A stretch of DNA of 64,000 bases from Paenibacillus sp. N3.4 (GTDB taxonomy: Bacteria > Bacillota > Bacilli > Paenibacillales > NBRC-103111). Within the stretch, counting starts at the first letter, position 1; each line of letters starts with the position of its first letter. Both the position numbers and the translations under genes were made by a program. The DNA is taken from positions 46,172 to 110,171 of the forward strand of contig NZ_VRTT01000018.1 in the NCBI RefSeq assembly GCF_008017805.1, read 5' to 3'. The notes under the pieces are model-generated. The model saw only the letters and a program-made list of their open reading frames with translations. It did not search any database and was not told where the DNA came from. Positions 45,078-54,316 of the stretch are shown here, one piece after another.

Positions 45078-45991
45078 CAGCGGCCACCTCCCTTGTTCGT
45101 TTGCAAAGCTCGAGCAATCAGCTCTGCTGAGCGACGTTTGGCCGTTGCCTTTTGCTTGAATGAGCGCTGCACGGAAGGAACCACAAGTGCGATAATAACA
45201 ATAATAGCGGTGATCAGCTTCAAGTCAGAGGCATTCAACCACTCGACACGAAGCGCCAACGCGACCACAATACGGTAGACGATGGAGCCGAGTACAGCGG
45301 CAAGTGTTGCCTGAAACACAGTGCGAGCTCCGAATATCGCTTCTCCGATAATAACGGAAGCGAGTCCAATAACAATCATCCCAATCCCCATGGAAATGTC
45401 AGCAAAGCCAGACTGCTGAGCAATGAGCGCTCCCGATAGGGCCACTAGACCATTCGATAAACTGACACCTAAAATCGTTGTTCGATCTGTGTTGGCACCA
45501 AAGCTGCGGATCATTCGGGCGTTATCTCCGGTTGCTCGCAAAGCCAGTCCCAAATCTGTGTGCAGGAAGGCATCGAGCAGCAATTTCAATACGACGACAA
45601 TAATGAGCACAATGGTAATTGGCTTCACAGTGGAAAACAACGTGTCTGCTCCAAGCAGTGAAATATTCGGTTTACCCATGATGCGCATATTGATTGAATA
45701 CAGCGCAATCATCATCAATATCCCTGATAAGAGCCCATTGATTTTCCCTTTGGTATGCAGCAATCCCGTACAAGCGCCGGCAGCCAGACCTCCGGCAAAA
45801 GCGGCCAAACAAGCTAGTATGGGGGAGTATCCGTGTGAAATAAGTATCGCAGCAATAGCTCCGCCGGTCGTAAAGCTTCCATCCACCGTCAAGTCAGGGA
45901 AATCAAGAATACGAAACGTGATATAAACACCAAGCGCCATCAACGCATAAAGAAGACCCAGCTCGACAGCGCCATACATTGAATCCATCAT
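45077..45991 (-). CDS. ABC transporter permease (TrpY-like, LivH/RbsC fold)
   Basis: The 304-residue protein has about eight hydrophobic segments beginning 'GAVELGLLYALMALGVYITFRILDFPDLTVDGSFTTGGA' (in parts), typical of the branched-chain amino acid/ribose permease fold. 'ALRATGDNARMIRSFGANTDRT' is the cytoplasmic coupling loop. It works with the adjacent ATPase and binding protein. The imported molecule is probably an aromatic amino acid or similar small solute, by family precedent only. Confidence 0.92.
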   Translation of the reverse strand: MMDSMYGAVELGLLYALMALGVYITFRILDFPDLTVDGSFTTGGAIAAILISHGYSPILACLAAFAGGLAAGACTGLLHTKGKINGLLSGILMMIALYSINMRIMGKPNISLLGADTLFSTVKPITIVLIIVVVLKLLLDAFLHTDLGLALRATGDNARMIRSFGANTDRTTILGVSLSNGLVALSGALIAQQSGFADISMGIGMIVIGLASVIIGEAIFGARTVFQATLAAVLGSIVYRIVVALALRVEWLNASDLKLITAIIVIIALVVPSVQRSFKQKATAKRRSAELIARALQTNKGGGR

Positions 45992-46012
45992 AAGTTAGCC
46001 CTCCTTTACTTT

Positions 46013-46050
46013 AAAAAAAGAGGTGAACGAAAGCGACGTCCACCCCTTTT
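46013..46050 (-). terminator. Hairpin between binding protein and permease genes
   Basis: On the minus strand GGGGTG and CACCTC-type arms are followed by TTTTTTT. It lies between the binding protein stop and the permease start, so partial termination could make binding protein mRNA more abundant than that of the membrane parts. Confidence 0.7.
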
Positions 46051-46063
46051 AATCGAATTGCCT

Positions 46064-47119
46064 TTATTGAATAATATTTTTCTCTTTATCTTTTACCGCA
46101 TTTTTCATTGCATCTGTCACTTCAATCCCTTGCGCTTTAGCAGCTTTCAAGTTCAAGATCAGATCCAGTTTCTCTGGAACGGTTACTTTCAAGTCAGCAG
46201 GTTTTTTACCATTTTTAAGAATTTCAACAGCCATTTGTCCGACTTGGTAGCCGTGATCGTAGTATTTAAAGCCAACTGTTGCGAAGGCTCCTTTTTCCAC
46301 GGTGTCACGGTCACTCGAGAAGAACGGGATGTGTTTTTCATTAGCCAGTTGAATAATGGAGTCTACGCCGCTTACTACTGTATTATCAAGTGTAATCAAG
46401 AAAGCATCCGCACGTCCAACAAGGGATTGCGCAGCTTGCTTGACTTCAGATGTATTCGTTACCGGTGCTTTAACCAATTTAATACCATGCTTCGTTAAAG
46501 ACTCTTCCGCATTTTTCGCCATAATGACGGCATTAGGTTCACCTTCATTAATAACTAGGCCGACTGTTTTCACTTTTGGCAAATTAGCAGCCACGAAATC
46601 CATCAATTGTGCAACAGCCGCAGGATTCGTATCGGAAGCTCCCGACACATTACCGCCTGGCTTATCCAAATTGCTGACAATCTTAGCCGCAAGCGGATCC
46701 GTTACTGCTGCGAACAGGATTGGCGCTTTCTTCACTTGCTGCACAACAGCTTGTGCCGATGGTGTAGCGATACCGAGGACCAAATCACTATCGGAGGAAG
46801 CAATTTTTTGCGCAATGGATAAGTTGTTCGTTTGATCGCCTTGGGCATTGTTGAAATCAACCTTGAGGTTTGACCCTTCTACGATGCCTGCGTCTTTAAG
46901 TGCTGCAAGGAAGCCTTGACGTGTTGCATCCAAAGAAGGATGCTCAACGATTTGGGAAATGGCTACTTTATATGTCTTTTGCGCGTTTGCGGTAGCTACC
47001 GGAGCAGGTGAAGCTGTACCTCCTGCTGTTTTACCGGAATCAGCTTTCTGGCCGCAACCAGCTACTGTCATAAGTGCCGCGGATAAAACGAGCGTGACCA
47101 AAGCTTTCTTTTTTATCAA
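46064..47119 (-). CDS. ABC transporter substrate-binding lipoprotein (TrpX-like)
   Basis: The protein of about 351 residues has a lipoprotein signal with lipobox 'MTVAGC' and the ABC_sub_bind fold: 'YKVAISQIVEHPSLDATRQGFLAAL', 'NNAQGDQTNNLSIAQKIASSDSDLVLGIATPSAQA' (in parts), 'AAVTDPLAAKIV' and 'DPVVSG'-like 'LDNTVVSGVDSII'. TTG 47119 fits best, with GAGAGGGG eight bases upstream. It captures a small organic solute for the downstream permease and ATPase; tryptophan or tyrosine is the precedent for this family. Confidence 0.92.
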   Translation of the reverse strand: MIKKKALVTLVLSAALMTVAGCGQKADSGKTAGGTASPAPVATANAQKTYKVAISQIVEHPSLDATRQGFLAALKDAGIVEGSNLKVDFNNAQGDQTNNLSIAQKIASSDSDLVLGIATPSAQAVVQQVKKAPILFAAVTDPLAAKIVSNLDKPGGNVSGASDTNPAAVAQLMDFVAANLPKVKTVGLVINEGEPNAVIMAKNAEESLTKHGIKLVKAPVTNTSEVKQAAQSLVGRADAFLITLDNTVVSGVDSIIQLANEKHIPFFSSDRDTVEKGAFATVGFKYYDHGYQVGQMAVEILKNGKKPADLKVTVPEKLDLILNLKAAKAQGIEVTDAMKNAVKDKEKNIIQ

Positions 47120-47332
47120 TGTAATTACCCCTCTCAAATTTCTCTCTTGTAACACTTAGACGAGTCGCCCACTCACCACGTTAACGCTTTTGTGAAGCAA
47201 AGTGTAGGGGCAGGATAGGCCTAAGGTTGCATTTCGAATTAACCATAGTTTAATTGGCTCTAGCGTTTCCGTCAATTGTTTTGTATGCGTTTTTATAGAT
47301 TTTGTAACCATGCGGATACATCATCTATCGGT

Positions 47333-48313
47333 CTATTTCTGCCAATAGAAGCCATTCAGCAGTTCGTCCATCACCCGATTCGTGCGGGCTGCACTGGTTC
47401 CTGTACTTGGGCTGCTTCCAAGCCCCCGTAATTCGTCGACAACTAATTGAATGAGCGGTTGCTGGATGTGAGCTGGGTTAGGAATGATTAACTCCTCTGT
47501 TTGACCATCAACCCTCTCGATACGAAGATCTTCACCGAAGGTGGAGAAAGATATTTTACCCTTGCTGCCGATAATTTCGTTCATATCGCTGCGAGTGAAT
47601 GCGTTGAAGCACCAAGCTCCCGTGCCCAGGACACCAGACTCGAACGCATAAGTAGTAGTAACGATATCTTCTACATGATGCTGTCCCGATTGGTTTCTCG
47701 CGAAGCCCTTGACCTCACCGATAGGGCCAAGCAAATAATCCAAAATGTCCAAGGTATGACTCGCGAGGTCAACGAACAACCCCCCACCAGAAAGCTCAGG
47801 CTGTATCCGCCACGGAAGAACTTCACCCTCATCCGCTCTCATGGACTGAAGCTGCACGGACTGGACGAATCGAATATCGCCAATGGCTCCACGATCCAGC
47901 TGCCTCTTAATTTCAATAAATCGAGGCAGCCCTCTTCGGTAATAAGCTACGAATAAAGGCATCTTCGCCTGTTCGCAGGCCGATAGCATCTCCAAGCATT
48001 CTCGATAGTTTCTCGCCATCGGTTTCTCGACATAGACCGGCTTGCCAACACTGGCAGCAAGCAGGGCATACTCACGATGAAAGCCCGGCGGTGTAGCTAC
48101 ATAAACGGCATTAACATCAGGATCATTGACCAACGCCTCTGCGTTATCATACCATTTGGCCACGCCATGTCTGTTTGCATAATCTTCCGCCAAAGCTCCG
48201 TTGCGCCGCATAACGGCCACTAGTTCCGAGCCAGCAGCCTTCTGCAAGGCCGGACCGCTCTTGACCTCCGTCACATCTCCGCAGCCAATGATTCCCCATC
48301 GAATGCTTTCCAT
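47333..48313 (-). CDS. Gfo/Idh/MocA-family oxidoreductase
   Basis: The protein of about 326 residues begins with a Rossmann motif 'RWGIIGCGDVTEVKSGPAL' and has the family 'VEKPMARN' (E-K-P) motif near residue 95 and 'GGGLFVDLASHTLDILDYLLG' in the substrate domain, with the catalytic His. It likely oxidises or reduces a sugar or sugar acid with NAD(P). ATG 48313 follows AGGTGAT. It is the last gene of the module 2 run of genes, 180 bases after the GntR gene, with a cre-like site in between. Confidence 0.9.
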   Translation of the reverse strand: MESIRWGIIGCGDVTEVKSGPALQKAAGSELVAVMRRNGALAEDYANRHGVAKWYDNAEALVNDPDVNAVYVATPPGFHREYALLAASVGKPVYVEKPMARNYRECLEMLSACEQAKMPLFVAYYRRGLPRFIEIKRQLDRGAIGDIRFVQSVQLQSMRADEGEVLPWRIQPELSGGGLFVDLASHTLDILDYLLGPIGEVKGFARNQSGQHHVEDIVTTTYAFESGVLGTGAWCFNAFTRSDMNEIIGSKGKISFSTFGEDLRIERVDGQTEELIIPNPAHIQQPLIQLVVDELRGLGSSPSTGTSAARTNRVMDELLNGFYWQK

Positions 48314-48411
48314 TTCAAGTATCACCTCACCTAGTAACAATTTTGTCTACTACATCTATTCGACATAGAACATCTACCTCCTTTGAGGCAAAGAACCATA
48401 TTCACGATCAA

Positions 48412-48427
48412 AAGGAAACGCTTTCAT
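48412..48427 (-). promoter_or_regulatory. cre-like site (CcpA) upstream of the oxidoreductase gene
   Basis: On the minus strand ATGAAAGCGTTTCCTT differs from WTGNAANCGNWWNCAW at one position. About 100 bases upstream of the oxidoreductase start, it suggests carbon catabolite control. Confidence 0.5.
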
Positions 48428-48492
48428 TTTTTGTGAAGAGAACAGTTAGGGCTCATTACCCCCCATTCTCAATTTGCCTACTTTTATATGAA

Positions 48493-49218
48493 TCACACAT
48501 CATAATTCACAACATAATTTTGCATGTGTGTATGGTAGTACCCCCTGCTGTATTCGATGAGTTCTCCCTTCTCATCATAGGCATAGCGCAGTCGCAGCAA
48601 TAGCGGTGTTCCTTCACTGACTTGCAGTTTTTGCTCTACGTGAGCAGGGGCAGGGGCAACAGTAAATTCATCCCGAACTTTTTCTAAAGTAATATCTTGC
48701 TCCTCCAACAAATCGTATAAGGATTGAGCATTCAAATCGGATCGCTGAATATCGGTCGTTCGCATCGTCAAATAGTTCGTGTAATGAATATAAGGTACGT
48801 CATTCAAATAATAAAGACGTTCTATCCGGTAGCAGCGTTCCCCAAATAATTCATACGGTTGGCTCCCTGATTCATTAACTACGACCTCTGCCAACAGCAA
48901 TTGCTTATGAATCCGATGGCCTTTCTCCACTAATACCTCTGTAAACCGTTTCCACTTGGAGAGCTTGGATGCAGACGTATTGCGAATGACGGTCGTCCCT
49001 TTGCCGCTGCCTTTCTCCAGATAGCCTTCCTGGACCAGCTCTTTGATGGCATTACGAACTGTAATTTTACTCACATCGAATTCCGTTTCCAATTGTGGTT
49101 CGGACGGGATATTCGTTCCCATGGGATAAACACCATGCAGAATACGATCCTTTAGGATATTCTTTATTTGTAAATATAACGGTCTCTGATTTCGAGATAA
49201 ACTCACTGCTTCATCCAC
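48493..49218 (-). CDS. GntR/HutC-family regulator with UTRA domain
   Basis: The 241-residue protein has the GntR winged helix ('QRPLYLQIKNILKDRILHGVYPMGTNIPSEPQLETEFDVSKITVRNAIKELVQEGYL' across residues 11-67) and a C-terminal UTRA ligand domain ('ERCYRIERLYYLNDVPYIHYTNYL', 'IEYSRGYYHTHMQNYVV'). UTRA repressors usually bind a sugar phosphate or sugar acid made by the pathway they control. It follows the kinase gene with a one-base gap, so it is in the catabolic operon. The palindrome at 53219-53234 is its likely site. Confidence 0.94.
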   Translation of the reverse strand: MDEAVSLSRNQRPLYLQIKNILKDRILHGVYPMGTNIPSEPQLETEFDVSKITVRNAIKELVQEGYLEKGSGKGTTVIRNTSASKLSKWKRFTEVLVEKGHRIHKQLLLAEVVVNESGSQPYELFGERCYRIERLYYLNDVPYIHYTNYLTMRTTDIQRSDLNAQSLYDLLEEQDITLEKVRDEFTVAPAPAHVEQKLQVSEGTPLLLRLRYAYDEKGELIEYSRGYYHTHMQNYVVNYDV

Positions 49219-49219
49219 A

Positions 49220-50236
49220 CTACCTTTCTACATCGCCTACTGCTTCTGTCATCGCACGCAGGATATCACTTTCTGACGACATGGGCGTATCACCCACAAT
49301 CGTATGAGCCAGCATGCCAGCCGCTGCGGCAAAATTCACAGTCTTATCCATTGGAAAGCCTGCAAGCTCCCCATGCATAATCCCGCTCGTGTAGGCATCT
49401 CCTGCACCAATTCTATCATAGATAGAAAATGTGAGTAATTTCGAAAAGACGAATGTTTGATTTTTATAAATAAAGCCTTGCAAAGAATGCGTATTGTCAC
49501 CGTTGATGGAGCGATGCGTACCTGCAATAACAGAAATTTGATATTTCTGGGCAACGACAGGAATCAGTTCCATGAGCTGATCTTGCCGCTCTTCCTTGTC
49601 CGTCTCCATCCCGAGGATCAGCATCGCGTCTTTCTCATTCATCATGACCATGTCTGCCAAACCGAGCATTTCTTCATAATGCGGCTTCGCTTTGACATAG
49701 CCGCCTTCTCCCCAATGGGCCGGGCGGTAGTTGCAGTCGAAGACAACGGTGCCGCCCTGCTCTTTGACCGCTCTCGCCAACACTTTCATGTGTGCGCGTA
49801 CGTTATCATTCATCGCCAGCGTGATGCCGCAGAAATGTATGACGTCGATCTGCTTGGCTATCTCCTCAACATCATACGTATCATCCGGAGCCGTATTAAA
49901 GCTGCTTTCCTGACGATTGGAATACGTAACGCGGCTTGGCCGCGCGCCGAATCCATTCTCCAGGAAATACATACCTACATAATTGCCGCCTCGAACAAGG
50001 AATGATGGTGAAATGCCTAATTTGCGAAGAGACGCTTCTGCCGCATCCCCGATAGCATTTTTCGGCAATCGGGATACCAGATATCCCGTATGCCCTAGAC
50101 GCGCAAGCGCCGAACTGACATTCACGCCTGTACCCGAGAAGGAATAGTTCAATGTGCTCGCTTGCGACAACAGCTCATACCCCTGTACCTGCAGGCGCAT
50201 CATAACTTCTCCGAAAGCTGCAATTTTTTTAGCCAT
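49220..50236 (-). CDS. kdgK: PfkB-family sugar kinase, probably 2-keto-3-deoxygluconate kinase
   Basis: The protein of about 338 residues has the ribokinase fold: 'KIAAFGEVMMRLQVQGYELL', 'YSFSGTGVNVSSALARLGHTG', 'VFDCNYRPAHWG' and the catalytic 'DRIGAGDAYTSGIMHGEL' with the G-A-G-D anion hole and base. Location between KDPG aldolase and GntR genes argues for KDG kinase. Its start lies inside the aldolase stop region (8-base overlap), so translation is probably coupled. It supplies KDPG from unphosphorylated KDG, a step not needed in the PTS-fed Dga pathway. Confidence 0.88.
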   Translation of the reverse strand: MAKKIAAFGEVMMRLQVQGYELLSQASTLNYSFSGTGVNVSSALARLGHTGYLVSRLPKNAIGDAAEASLRKLGISPSFLVRGGNYVGMYFLENGFGARPSRVTYSNRQESSFNTAPDDTYDVEEIAKQIDVIHFCGITLAMNDNVRAHMKVLARAVKEQGGTVVFDCNYRPAHWGEGGYVKAKPHYEEMLGLADMVMMNEKDAMLILGMETDKEERQDQLMELIPVVAQKYQISVIAGTHRSINGDNTHSLQGFIYKNQTFVFSKLLTFSIYDRIGAGDAYTSGIMHGELAGFPMDKTVNFAAAAGMLAHTIVGDTPMSSESDILRAMTEAVGDVER

Positions 50237-50984
50237 AGTAATCAACCAATTTTTTCATCGTTGCCAACAATTCACTTACATCTTCGGGATTCGTGTTCCC
50301 TGTAGCTTTGTCAATGATGGAGGAATAGACGTGAGGGATAACCTGCGGCACATTGGCTTCCAGACCAATACGCAAAATCGCTTCAAAATTCTCTTTATCA
50401 ATGCTGCCTGTAGGCTCTAAAGCAAATCCTTCTTCTCCGCATGCTTTAGCGACTGCACGAAGTTCGTCTTCGCAGCTCAAGCCGTTCATCGGAAAAAATT
50501 TCAATGCATTCCCGCCCATATCGCGGACAAGCGCAATCGCCGTTTTAATAGGTACAATCGCATGTTCGTCTTGTGCCGCGCTCACCGGTCCTGTTGAAAT
50601 ATTCACATATCCAACGCGTCCGCTCGGTGATACCAAGCTGTTGATCCAGCTATCTTGACCGCCCAGATTAGCGCGCGTAGCTCCCACAGCAGGGAATACT
50701 TGGTTAATATGCTTGCCCGGATAATGCTTAGCAATCGCTGCAACGACAGCCGCTTGACGATTGTCGCCTGCGCCCAATCCGATCGAAACCGCATCATCGA
50801 TTTCTTTGCCATAAGCCTTCATCGCTTCTACGCCGGCTTCGACCGTCGGATAATTCTTCGACAGCACGCCGACCAATACATACCCCTCAGCCGCTTCAAA
50901 TATTTCTTTGGCATTCTCGATACTGTTTGCCAATACGTTTAATGCTGCACGACCTTTATAGAAATGCTTTGCAATGTTAGACAT
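50229..50984 (-). CDS. dgaF: DgaF-type 2-dehydro-3-deoxyphosphogluconate aldolase
   Basis: The 251-residue protein matches the KDGP aldolase (DUF1341/PF07071) family of the D-glucosaminate operon: 'GRAALNVLANSIENAKEIFEAAEGYVLVGVLSKNYP' (in parts), 'DDAVSIGLGAGD', 'ALKFFPMNGLSCEDELRAVAKAC' with a candidate Schiff-base Lys, and 'GFALEPTGSID'. It splits KDPG to pyruvate and glyceraldehyde-3-phosphate. One base separates it from dgaE. Confidence 0.9.
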   Translation of the reverse strand: MSNIAKHFYKGRAALNVLANSIENAKEIFEAAEGYVLVGVLSKNYPTVEAGVEAMKAYGKEIDDAVSIGLGAGDNRQAAVVAAIAKHYPGKHINQVFPAVGATRANLGGQDSWINSLVSPSGRVGYVNISTGPVSAAQDEHAIVPIKTAIALVRDMGGNALKFFPMNGLSCEDELRAVAKACGEEGFALEPTGSIDKENFEAILRIGLEANVPQVIPHVYSSIIDKATGNTNPEDVSELLATMKKLVDYYG

Positions 50985-50985
50985 G

Positions 50986-52089
50986 TTAGTTTCCTCCTGT
51001 TAATTCGCGTATTTGAGCCGCAATCATATGGATGTCGTCGCCTTGAAGCGGACGTGGATCGATATCAAAATAACCTTGTTTTACGCCATAATCACGTGTA
51101 TAGATAGCAATTTCACCTTCTTGAAGACCTGTCACAACGCTTTTCGCTGTGGTTTGGGCTAATGCTGGATCGATTTGAATACGAGCGCGGAATATGGCAC
51201 GACCCGCTTCATCCTGAACAATCGATACCTTCACGCCCGCTAACTCATTTAAAGACATTAACACTTGCAAACTTTCCTTTTCCTGCTCGCTTTTATCTTC
51301 TTTAGCGCCATATTCATCGAGGGCCTGAAGCAAACCGAAGGTGGTTTCTTTGCCCACTTTCATACTCCGTCCAATCCCATACATTTGCACTTTAACCCAC
51401 TCGATATAGCTGCGTTTGCCGCCAATGATTCCGGAGGTTGGCCCTTCGATTGCTTTGGAACCGCTGTAAATGGCAAGGTCGGACACTTTTACATACTTTT
51501 GTATATCCTCTTCGGCTGCTGCATCTACGATCAGGGGAACACCATGACGTTGGGCAACCTCCCAGGCTTCTTCAACAGAGATCATATTCTTTTGGACGGC
51601 ATGATGGGATTTTACATATAAAATAGCGGCTGTATTCTCCGTGATAGCGTCTTGTATATGTTCCGCTTTACCTTCGTTCGCGTATCCTACTTCAACAAGA
51701 TTTCCTCCGCCAAGGTAGACCATGGTTTCAACCGGAGCCCCGTATTGAACATTGTGACCTTTCAGCATAATAATGTCGCGCCTCGCTATGATCTCTTGAT
51801 GCAGACGTTCACTCTTGCGACGATTCCCTTGTGTAACAACAGCAGCAACCGAAAGCGCGATGCCGCTTGATGCCGAATTGACAATAACCGCAGCCTCGGA
51901 ACCGAGGATTCGCGCTACATAGTCACCCGCTTTATCGACTAGATCAGCGATCTCTACATAATTTTGACCGCCATGCTTCATGGCTTCCATGACGGTATCG
52001 GTCGGAGCTGACACCCCAAGAATGCTCATCCTCCCGCTTGCATTGATCACACGTTTAAGACCATATTTAGCATTTAAGGAACTCGCCAT
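50986..52089 (-). CDS. dgaE: DgaE-type PLP-dependent ammonia-lyase
   Basis: The 367-residue protein is a fold-type I PLP enzyme like D-glucosaminate-6-phosphate ammonia-lyase (DgaE; SelA-like): 'YGLKRVINASGRMSILGVSAPTDTVMEAM' (in parts), 'GSEAAVIVNSASSGIALSVAAVV', 'PLIVDAAAEEDIQKYV' with the PLP Asp, and 'LAIYSGSKAIEGPTSGIIGG' with the PLP Lys. It removes ammonia from a 2-amino-2-deoxy aldonate to give a 2-keto-3-deoxy acid. Its start overlaps the amidohydrolase gene end by 23 bases. Confidence 0.9.
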   Translation of the reverse strand: MASSLNAKYGLKRVINASGRMSILGVSAPTDTVMEAMKHGGQNYVEIADLVDKAGDYVARILGSEAAVIVNSASSGIALSVAAVVTQGNRRKSERLHQEIIARRDIIMLKGHNVQYGAPVETMVYLGGGNLVEVGYANEGKAEHIQDAITENTAAILYVKSHHAVQKNMISVEEAWEVAQRHGVPLIVDAAAEEDIQKYVKVSDLAIYSGSKAIEGPTSGIIGGKRSYIEWVKVQMYGIGRSMKVGKETTFGLLQALDEYGAKEDKSEQEKESLQVLMSLNELAGVKVSIVQDEAGRAIFRARIQIDPALAQTTAKSVVTGLQEGEIAIYTRDYGVKQGYFDIDPRPLQGDDIHMIAAQIRELTGGN

Positions 52090-53175
52090 TCACAAACACT
52101 CCTCTGGTTTCTATTCGTTGGTCGGCCAATCGTTGCTCCCCTTCGGAATCAATCAGGGTCGTTGGCTCTTGGATCACGGTAAACAACGTTAGTTGTGCAG
52201 CATCCCCGACTTGAATGCGGCCAAGTTCGGGCTTTTGAAGCCAATTAGCAGCCTGTGTGGTAACCGCTGCGATGACCTCTTCAAGCGAGTAGCCTAAGTA
52301 AAGAAATTTGGAAAGTACATGAGCCATATGATAAACAGGACCGTTTAAGCGGTTCCCGCGATAAATATCTGTGCTGATGGTATTTAAACGGATGCCATAC
52401 TTTGGGCAGCCTCAGCAGCTTTGAATGAAAAGCTTGCTGTCCCATGGCCAACATCCAAATGTACGCCTCTTGCAATCGCATCGACTAGCACTTGCAGTGG
52501 CTTGCCTTCTGCATCAAACAAATTATTCTTTTTCCCATTCAAATAATGTGTAATGATATCCCTTTCGGCTAAAAGCGGCACGATCTCCTCGATATTCGGC
52601 GGGCCCGATCCAATGTGGACCATTAACGGCAACGATGTTTCTTCAGAAAGCTCCCGCGCTCTGTGCAGCGGCTCCAGCCCACTTTCCTTCACGACACTGC
52701 TGCTTATCCTGGCCTTAAGTCCGACGATCACATCCTTATGTGCATGAACGGCCTGCCTTACCTGATCTTTATCTATCCATGCCATGTTCGATAGTTCATC
52801 GACTCTTTGCAACCCGATACGCGAAATATTCAAAAAAGCCAGCAAGTTCGTTCGCGCTCCTACCCTACTTGCCACGAGCTCCGAAATCCGGTCCGCGCCA
52901 CAGCTGCCTGCATCTACAATCGTAGTGACACCTTGCTTGACGCCAATTTCATCAATTTCATCACCATAGGGATCAAACGCAGGAAAAGCATGAACATGAA
53001 GATCAATCCAACCGCTGGATACAAACATCCCCGAGCAGTCCATCACTTGCTCGCCGTGACCGCTCCCGGCTGCTGCCAGCTCCACAATCTGACCGTCTTC
53101 AATGACGATATCGAGTACCTCTCCATTGACAAGCGTAACATGTTGTAAGACGATTCGTTCTTTCATTTCTTTCAC
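52067..53175 (-). pseudogene. Amidohydrolase/deacetylase metallohydrolase, split by a one-base frameshift
   Basis: The N-terminal part (52384-53175) has the amidohydrolase metal motif 'SSGWIDLHVHAFPAFDPYGDE' (His-x-His), a possible bridging Lys in 'DVIVGLKARISSSVV', 'LPLMVHIGSGP' and 'LDVGHGTASFSFKAAEAAQ', then leaves frame. Adding one base in the T run at about 52401-52403 continues 'KYGIRLNTISTDIYRGN' with the metal Asp and 'GPVYHMAHVLSKFLYLGYSLEEVI' to the stop at 52067, giving about 369 residues, normal for the EF_0837-like family found with DgaE and DgaF homologues in Enterococcus. It probably deacetylates or ring-opens an N-acyl amino sugar derivative. Confidence 0.9.
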
Positions 53176-53218
53176 CTAGTTTCTGTCGATTAATTATTTA
53201 AATCTTGTTCCTTTAAAC

Positions 53219-53234
53219 ATTATAACGTTATAAT
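53219..53234. promoter_or_regulatory. 16-bp palindrome overlapping the -10 of the catabolic operon
   Basis: ATTATAACGTTATAAT is a perfect palindrome and contains TATAAT on the minus strand, about 45 bases before the amidohydrolase start. A hexamer 17 bases upstream (GTGATA) is a weak -35. This is the expected place for the operator of the GntR/UTRA protein encoded at the other end of the operon. Confidence 0.65.
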
Positions 53235-53292
53235 CTTAGGATATCACGTAACCATACGGAAGTAAATATACAAATCCAGCAATGACTATGGT

Positions 53293-53329
53293 AAAAAAAG
53301 AAGTCAGACAGCGCATCAGCCATCTGACT
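53293..53329 (-). terminator. Terminator of the module 2 transport operon
   Basis: On the minus strand AGTCAGA and TCTGACT pair around an inner GGC/GCT region, followed by TCTTTTTTT, about 55 bases after the last permease stop. It separates transport and catabolic units. Confidence 0.82.
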
Positions 53330-53384
53330 CTAACTTTATGAATAGGATTGCAAAATGCGATCCAAATTATGAATAGAGCCAACC

Positions 53385-54257
53385 CTATCCTTTGACAGCG
53401 CCTGCAGTCATGCCCTTCATAATTTGTTCCTGGAACAATAGGAAAACGATAATTGTCGGCAGTACAGCAATCAGAAGCGCAGCCATCGTTAATTCATAAT
53501 CCGTCATATATCCTGTGGCAAAAGCAGATAAGCTAAGCGGCACTGTCTTCAGCGCAGGCTTACTAATAAAAACAAGCGCAAAGGCGAAATCATTCCAAAA
53601 GCGTAAAAACCCTAAAATCCCGACCGTCGCAATCGCCGGCATACTGAGCGGCATCATCATTCGGAAGAAAATCCCCCAGTACCCTGTACCGTCGATCAAG
53701 GCCGCTTCCTCAATTTCTTTCGGAATCGTAACTAAATAAGCCGCTATGACGAAAATCGCCAAAGGAAGCTCAAATGCCGTATAGGGAAAAATGAGTGCGC
53801 CGTATGTGTTTAACAGACCTATTTTTTTCATCAAAATAAAAAGCGGCACTAATGTGCTGTGAATCGGAATGAGCATGCCTAACAGAAACAATCCCATAAA
53901 AAATGGTTTTAGCTTAAATTCAAAACGCGATAAAATGTATGCTGCCAGGGCTCCGATAACCAACGTCAGAATGAGAGAAGCCACGGTGACAAGGGTCGAG
54001 TTCCAAAGAGAAAGCCCCATGCCGGAAACTTTCCATGCTCTGACCAAATTGTCCCATTTCCAAACTGTCGGAAGTAAAAAAGGCCGCGAATAAAACTCTT
54101 CATTCGATTTAAAGGCACTTATAAATAGCCAAATGAGCGGATACAGGGTGACCAAAGCATAGATGGAAAGCAGCACATTCTTCATGCCGTGCAGCCATCC
54201 TCTTATTTTCATGCGGGTAGCTGTTAATCCCGGCTGCATCGATACTTCTTGCTTCAT
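53385..54257 (-). CDS. Carbohydrate ABC transporter permease (MalG-like), module 2
   Basis: The 290-residue protein has six hydrophobic segments and the EAA loop 'EIEEAALIDGTGYWGIFFRM' with 'MMPLSMPAIATVGI' following, and ends in 'QEQIMKGMTAGAVKG' like other MalG-type CUT1 permeases. A hydrophilic N-terminal stretch of about 25 residues precedes the first span; a GGAGG site upstream supports the long start or an in-frame ATG. It pairs with the MalF-like gene upstream. Confidence 0.94.
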   Translation of the reverse strand: MKQEVSMQPGLTATRMKIRGWLHGMKNVLLSIYALVTLYPLIWLFISAFKSNEEFYSRPFLLPTVWKWDNLVRAWKVSGMGLSLWNSTLVTVASLILTLVIGALAAYILSRFEFKLKPFFMGLFLLGMLIPIHSTLVPLFILMKKIGLLNTYGALIFPYTAFELPLAIFVIAAYLVTIPKEIEEAALIDGTGYWGIFFRMMMPLSMPAIATVGILGFLRFWNDFAFALVFISKPALKTVPLSLSAFATGYMTDYELTMAALLIAVLPTIIVFLLFQEQIMKGMTAGAVKG

Positions 54258-54316
54258 AGAGGTCCTCCTTCATGGTTTTCTCAAGAAAACGCGCTTGGTT
54301 ATCACGAACAAAACAC

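Noticed and set aside
47160..47332. Riboswitch or T-box upstream of the TrpX-like gene
   Set aside because: No T-box sequence (AGGGTGGNACCGCG) or other known motif is seen in the leader.
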